From positions 1-14,027 of the forward strand of contig JAZLIC010000089.1 of the NCBI GenBank assembly GCA_045617225.1: a stretch of 14,027 nt of DNA, in the 5' to 3' direction. Made by a program: the position numbers and the translations under genes. This document shows positions 13,848-14,027 of the stretch, in pieces (position 1 is the stretch's first letter; every line of letters starts with the position of its first letter). The notes under the pieces were generated by a model that worked only from the letters and a program-made list of their open reading frames with translations, did no database searches and was not told the origin of the DNA. The stretch is from JAZLIC01 sp045617225 (GTDB lineage Bacteria > Bacillota > Clostridia > Monoglobales > Monoglobaceae).

Positions 13848-13875
13848 ATAACACAAAAATTACCTTAAATGTTAA
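13845..13875 (-). promoter_or_regulatory. Candidate promoter of the adaptor operon, distal
   Basis: Minus-strand TTAACA (13875-13870), 19-bp spacer, and TATAAT (13850-13845) preceded by TGT, giving an extended -10. The start near 13838 would give a leader of about 140 nt containing both palindromes. The nine bases TGTTATAAT recur at the proximal site. Confidence 0.45.
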
Positions 13876-13918
13876 CGCAATATTAACTTTTTGTCAAGTA
13901 CCAAAGCATATAAAACAA

Positions 13919-13956
13919 GGGGATGTTAAAAAAGTCCAGAGCGCTAAAAGACAGAA
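13919..13956. repeat. Half-copy of the 73-bp palindromic repeat
   Basis: GGGGATGTTAAAAAAG, then GCTAAAAGACAGAA a few bases on, matches the minus strand of 6590-6553 at 34 of 38 positions. Similarity ends just past the centre of the palindrome, so the second arm is missing and the sequence turns AT-rich. Confidence 0.65.
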
Positions 13957-14027
13957 AACATAAATATAAACATTGTGAAAAGATATAAATATGTTTTTAA
14001 ATAATAAAATTTGTCGAAAAATCTAAT

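Larger units (their letters stand above)
13700..14027. other. Non-coding region upstream of the adaptor operon
   Basis: No credible gene is visible on either strand. The stretch holds, from right to left on the minus strand, a half-copy of the palindromic repeat (13919-13956), two candidate promoters, a nested palindrome (13791-13847), a second hairpin (13756-13777) and the adaptor ribosome binding site. The last ~70 bases (13957-14027) are AT-rich and unassigned. Confidence 0.7.

Noticed and set aside
1..14027. CRISPR arrays, tRNA or rRNA genes, transposases and phage genes
   Set aside because: No regularly spaced direct repeats, cloverleaf-like segments or recognisable mobile-element proteins were seen. 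The repeats found are isolated palindromic elements.

Overview
The window looks like a chromosomal segment of a low-GC Bacillota, probably a Clostridia-type anaerobe (inference). The reasons are AT-rich intergenic DNA, strong AGGAGG-type ribosome binding sites, near-consensus sigma-A-type promoters (TTGACA / 17 bp / TATAAT), RNase Y, a short glutamate 5-kinase without a PUA domain, and a DUF1385 (YqhQ)-prmC gene pair. No rRNA, tRNA, CRISPR array, transposase or phage gene was found.

Layout. Positions 1-4483 read leftward: asnB (2714-4483), a VUT/YhhQ-family queuosine-precursor transporter (1846-2586) and rny, encoding RNase Y (98-1672). The transporter has its own promoter inside the end of asnB, then a preQ1-I-like riboswitch, then an intrinsic terminator abutting its ribosome binding site. 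At 1-61 a further promoter fires leftward out of the window. Positions 4757-6331 hold a rightward membrane GT-C glycosyltransferase of PIG-V type, bracketed by two copies of an 83-89 bp inverted-repeat element. Leftward proB (6591-7367) and rightward dus (7464-8417) diverge from overlapping promoters. A small leftward HAD 5'-nucleotidase-like gene (8487-9038) converges on dus. A rightward yqhQ-prmC pair (9209-11060) ends in a bidirectional terminator shared with a leftward two-gene operon, an HlyD/MacA-type adaptor (11804-13699) followed by a MacB-core-like lipoprotein (11082-11777). The last ~330 bases are non-coding, with nested palindromes and a half-copy of a second dispersed repeat.

Most genes are housekeeping: RNA decay, tRNA dihydrouridine and queuosine supply, release-factor methylation, and proline and asparagine synthesis. 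The points most worth a second look are: (i) the riboswitch-controlled transporter; (ii) an AsnB whose synthetase half looks intact but whose glutaminase half keeps Cys2 while lacking a block that normally carries glutamine-binding residues; (iii) an adaptor plus stand-alone MacB periplasmic-core lipoprotein with no ABC ATPase or permease beside them; (iv) at least two families of small palindromic repeats between genes. I do not see a clearly new multi-gene system.
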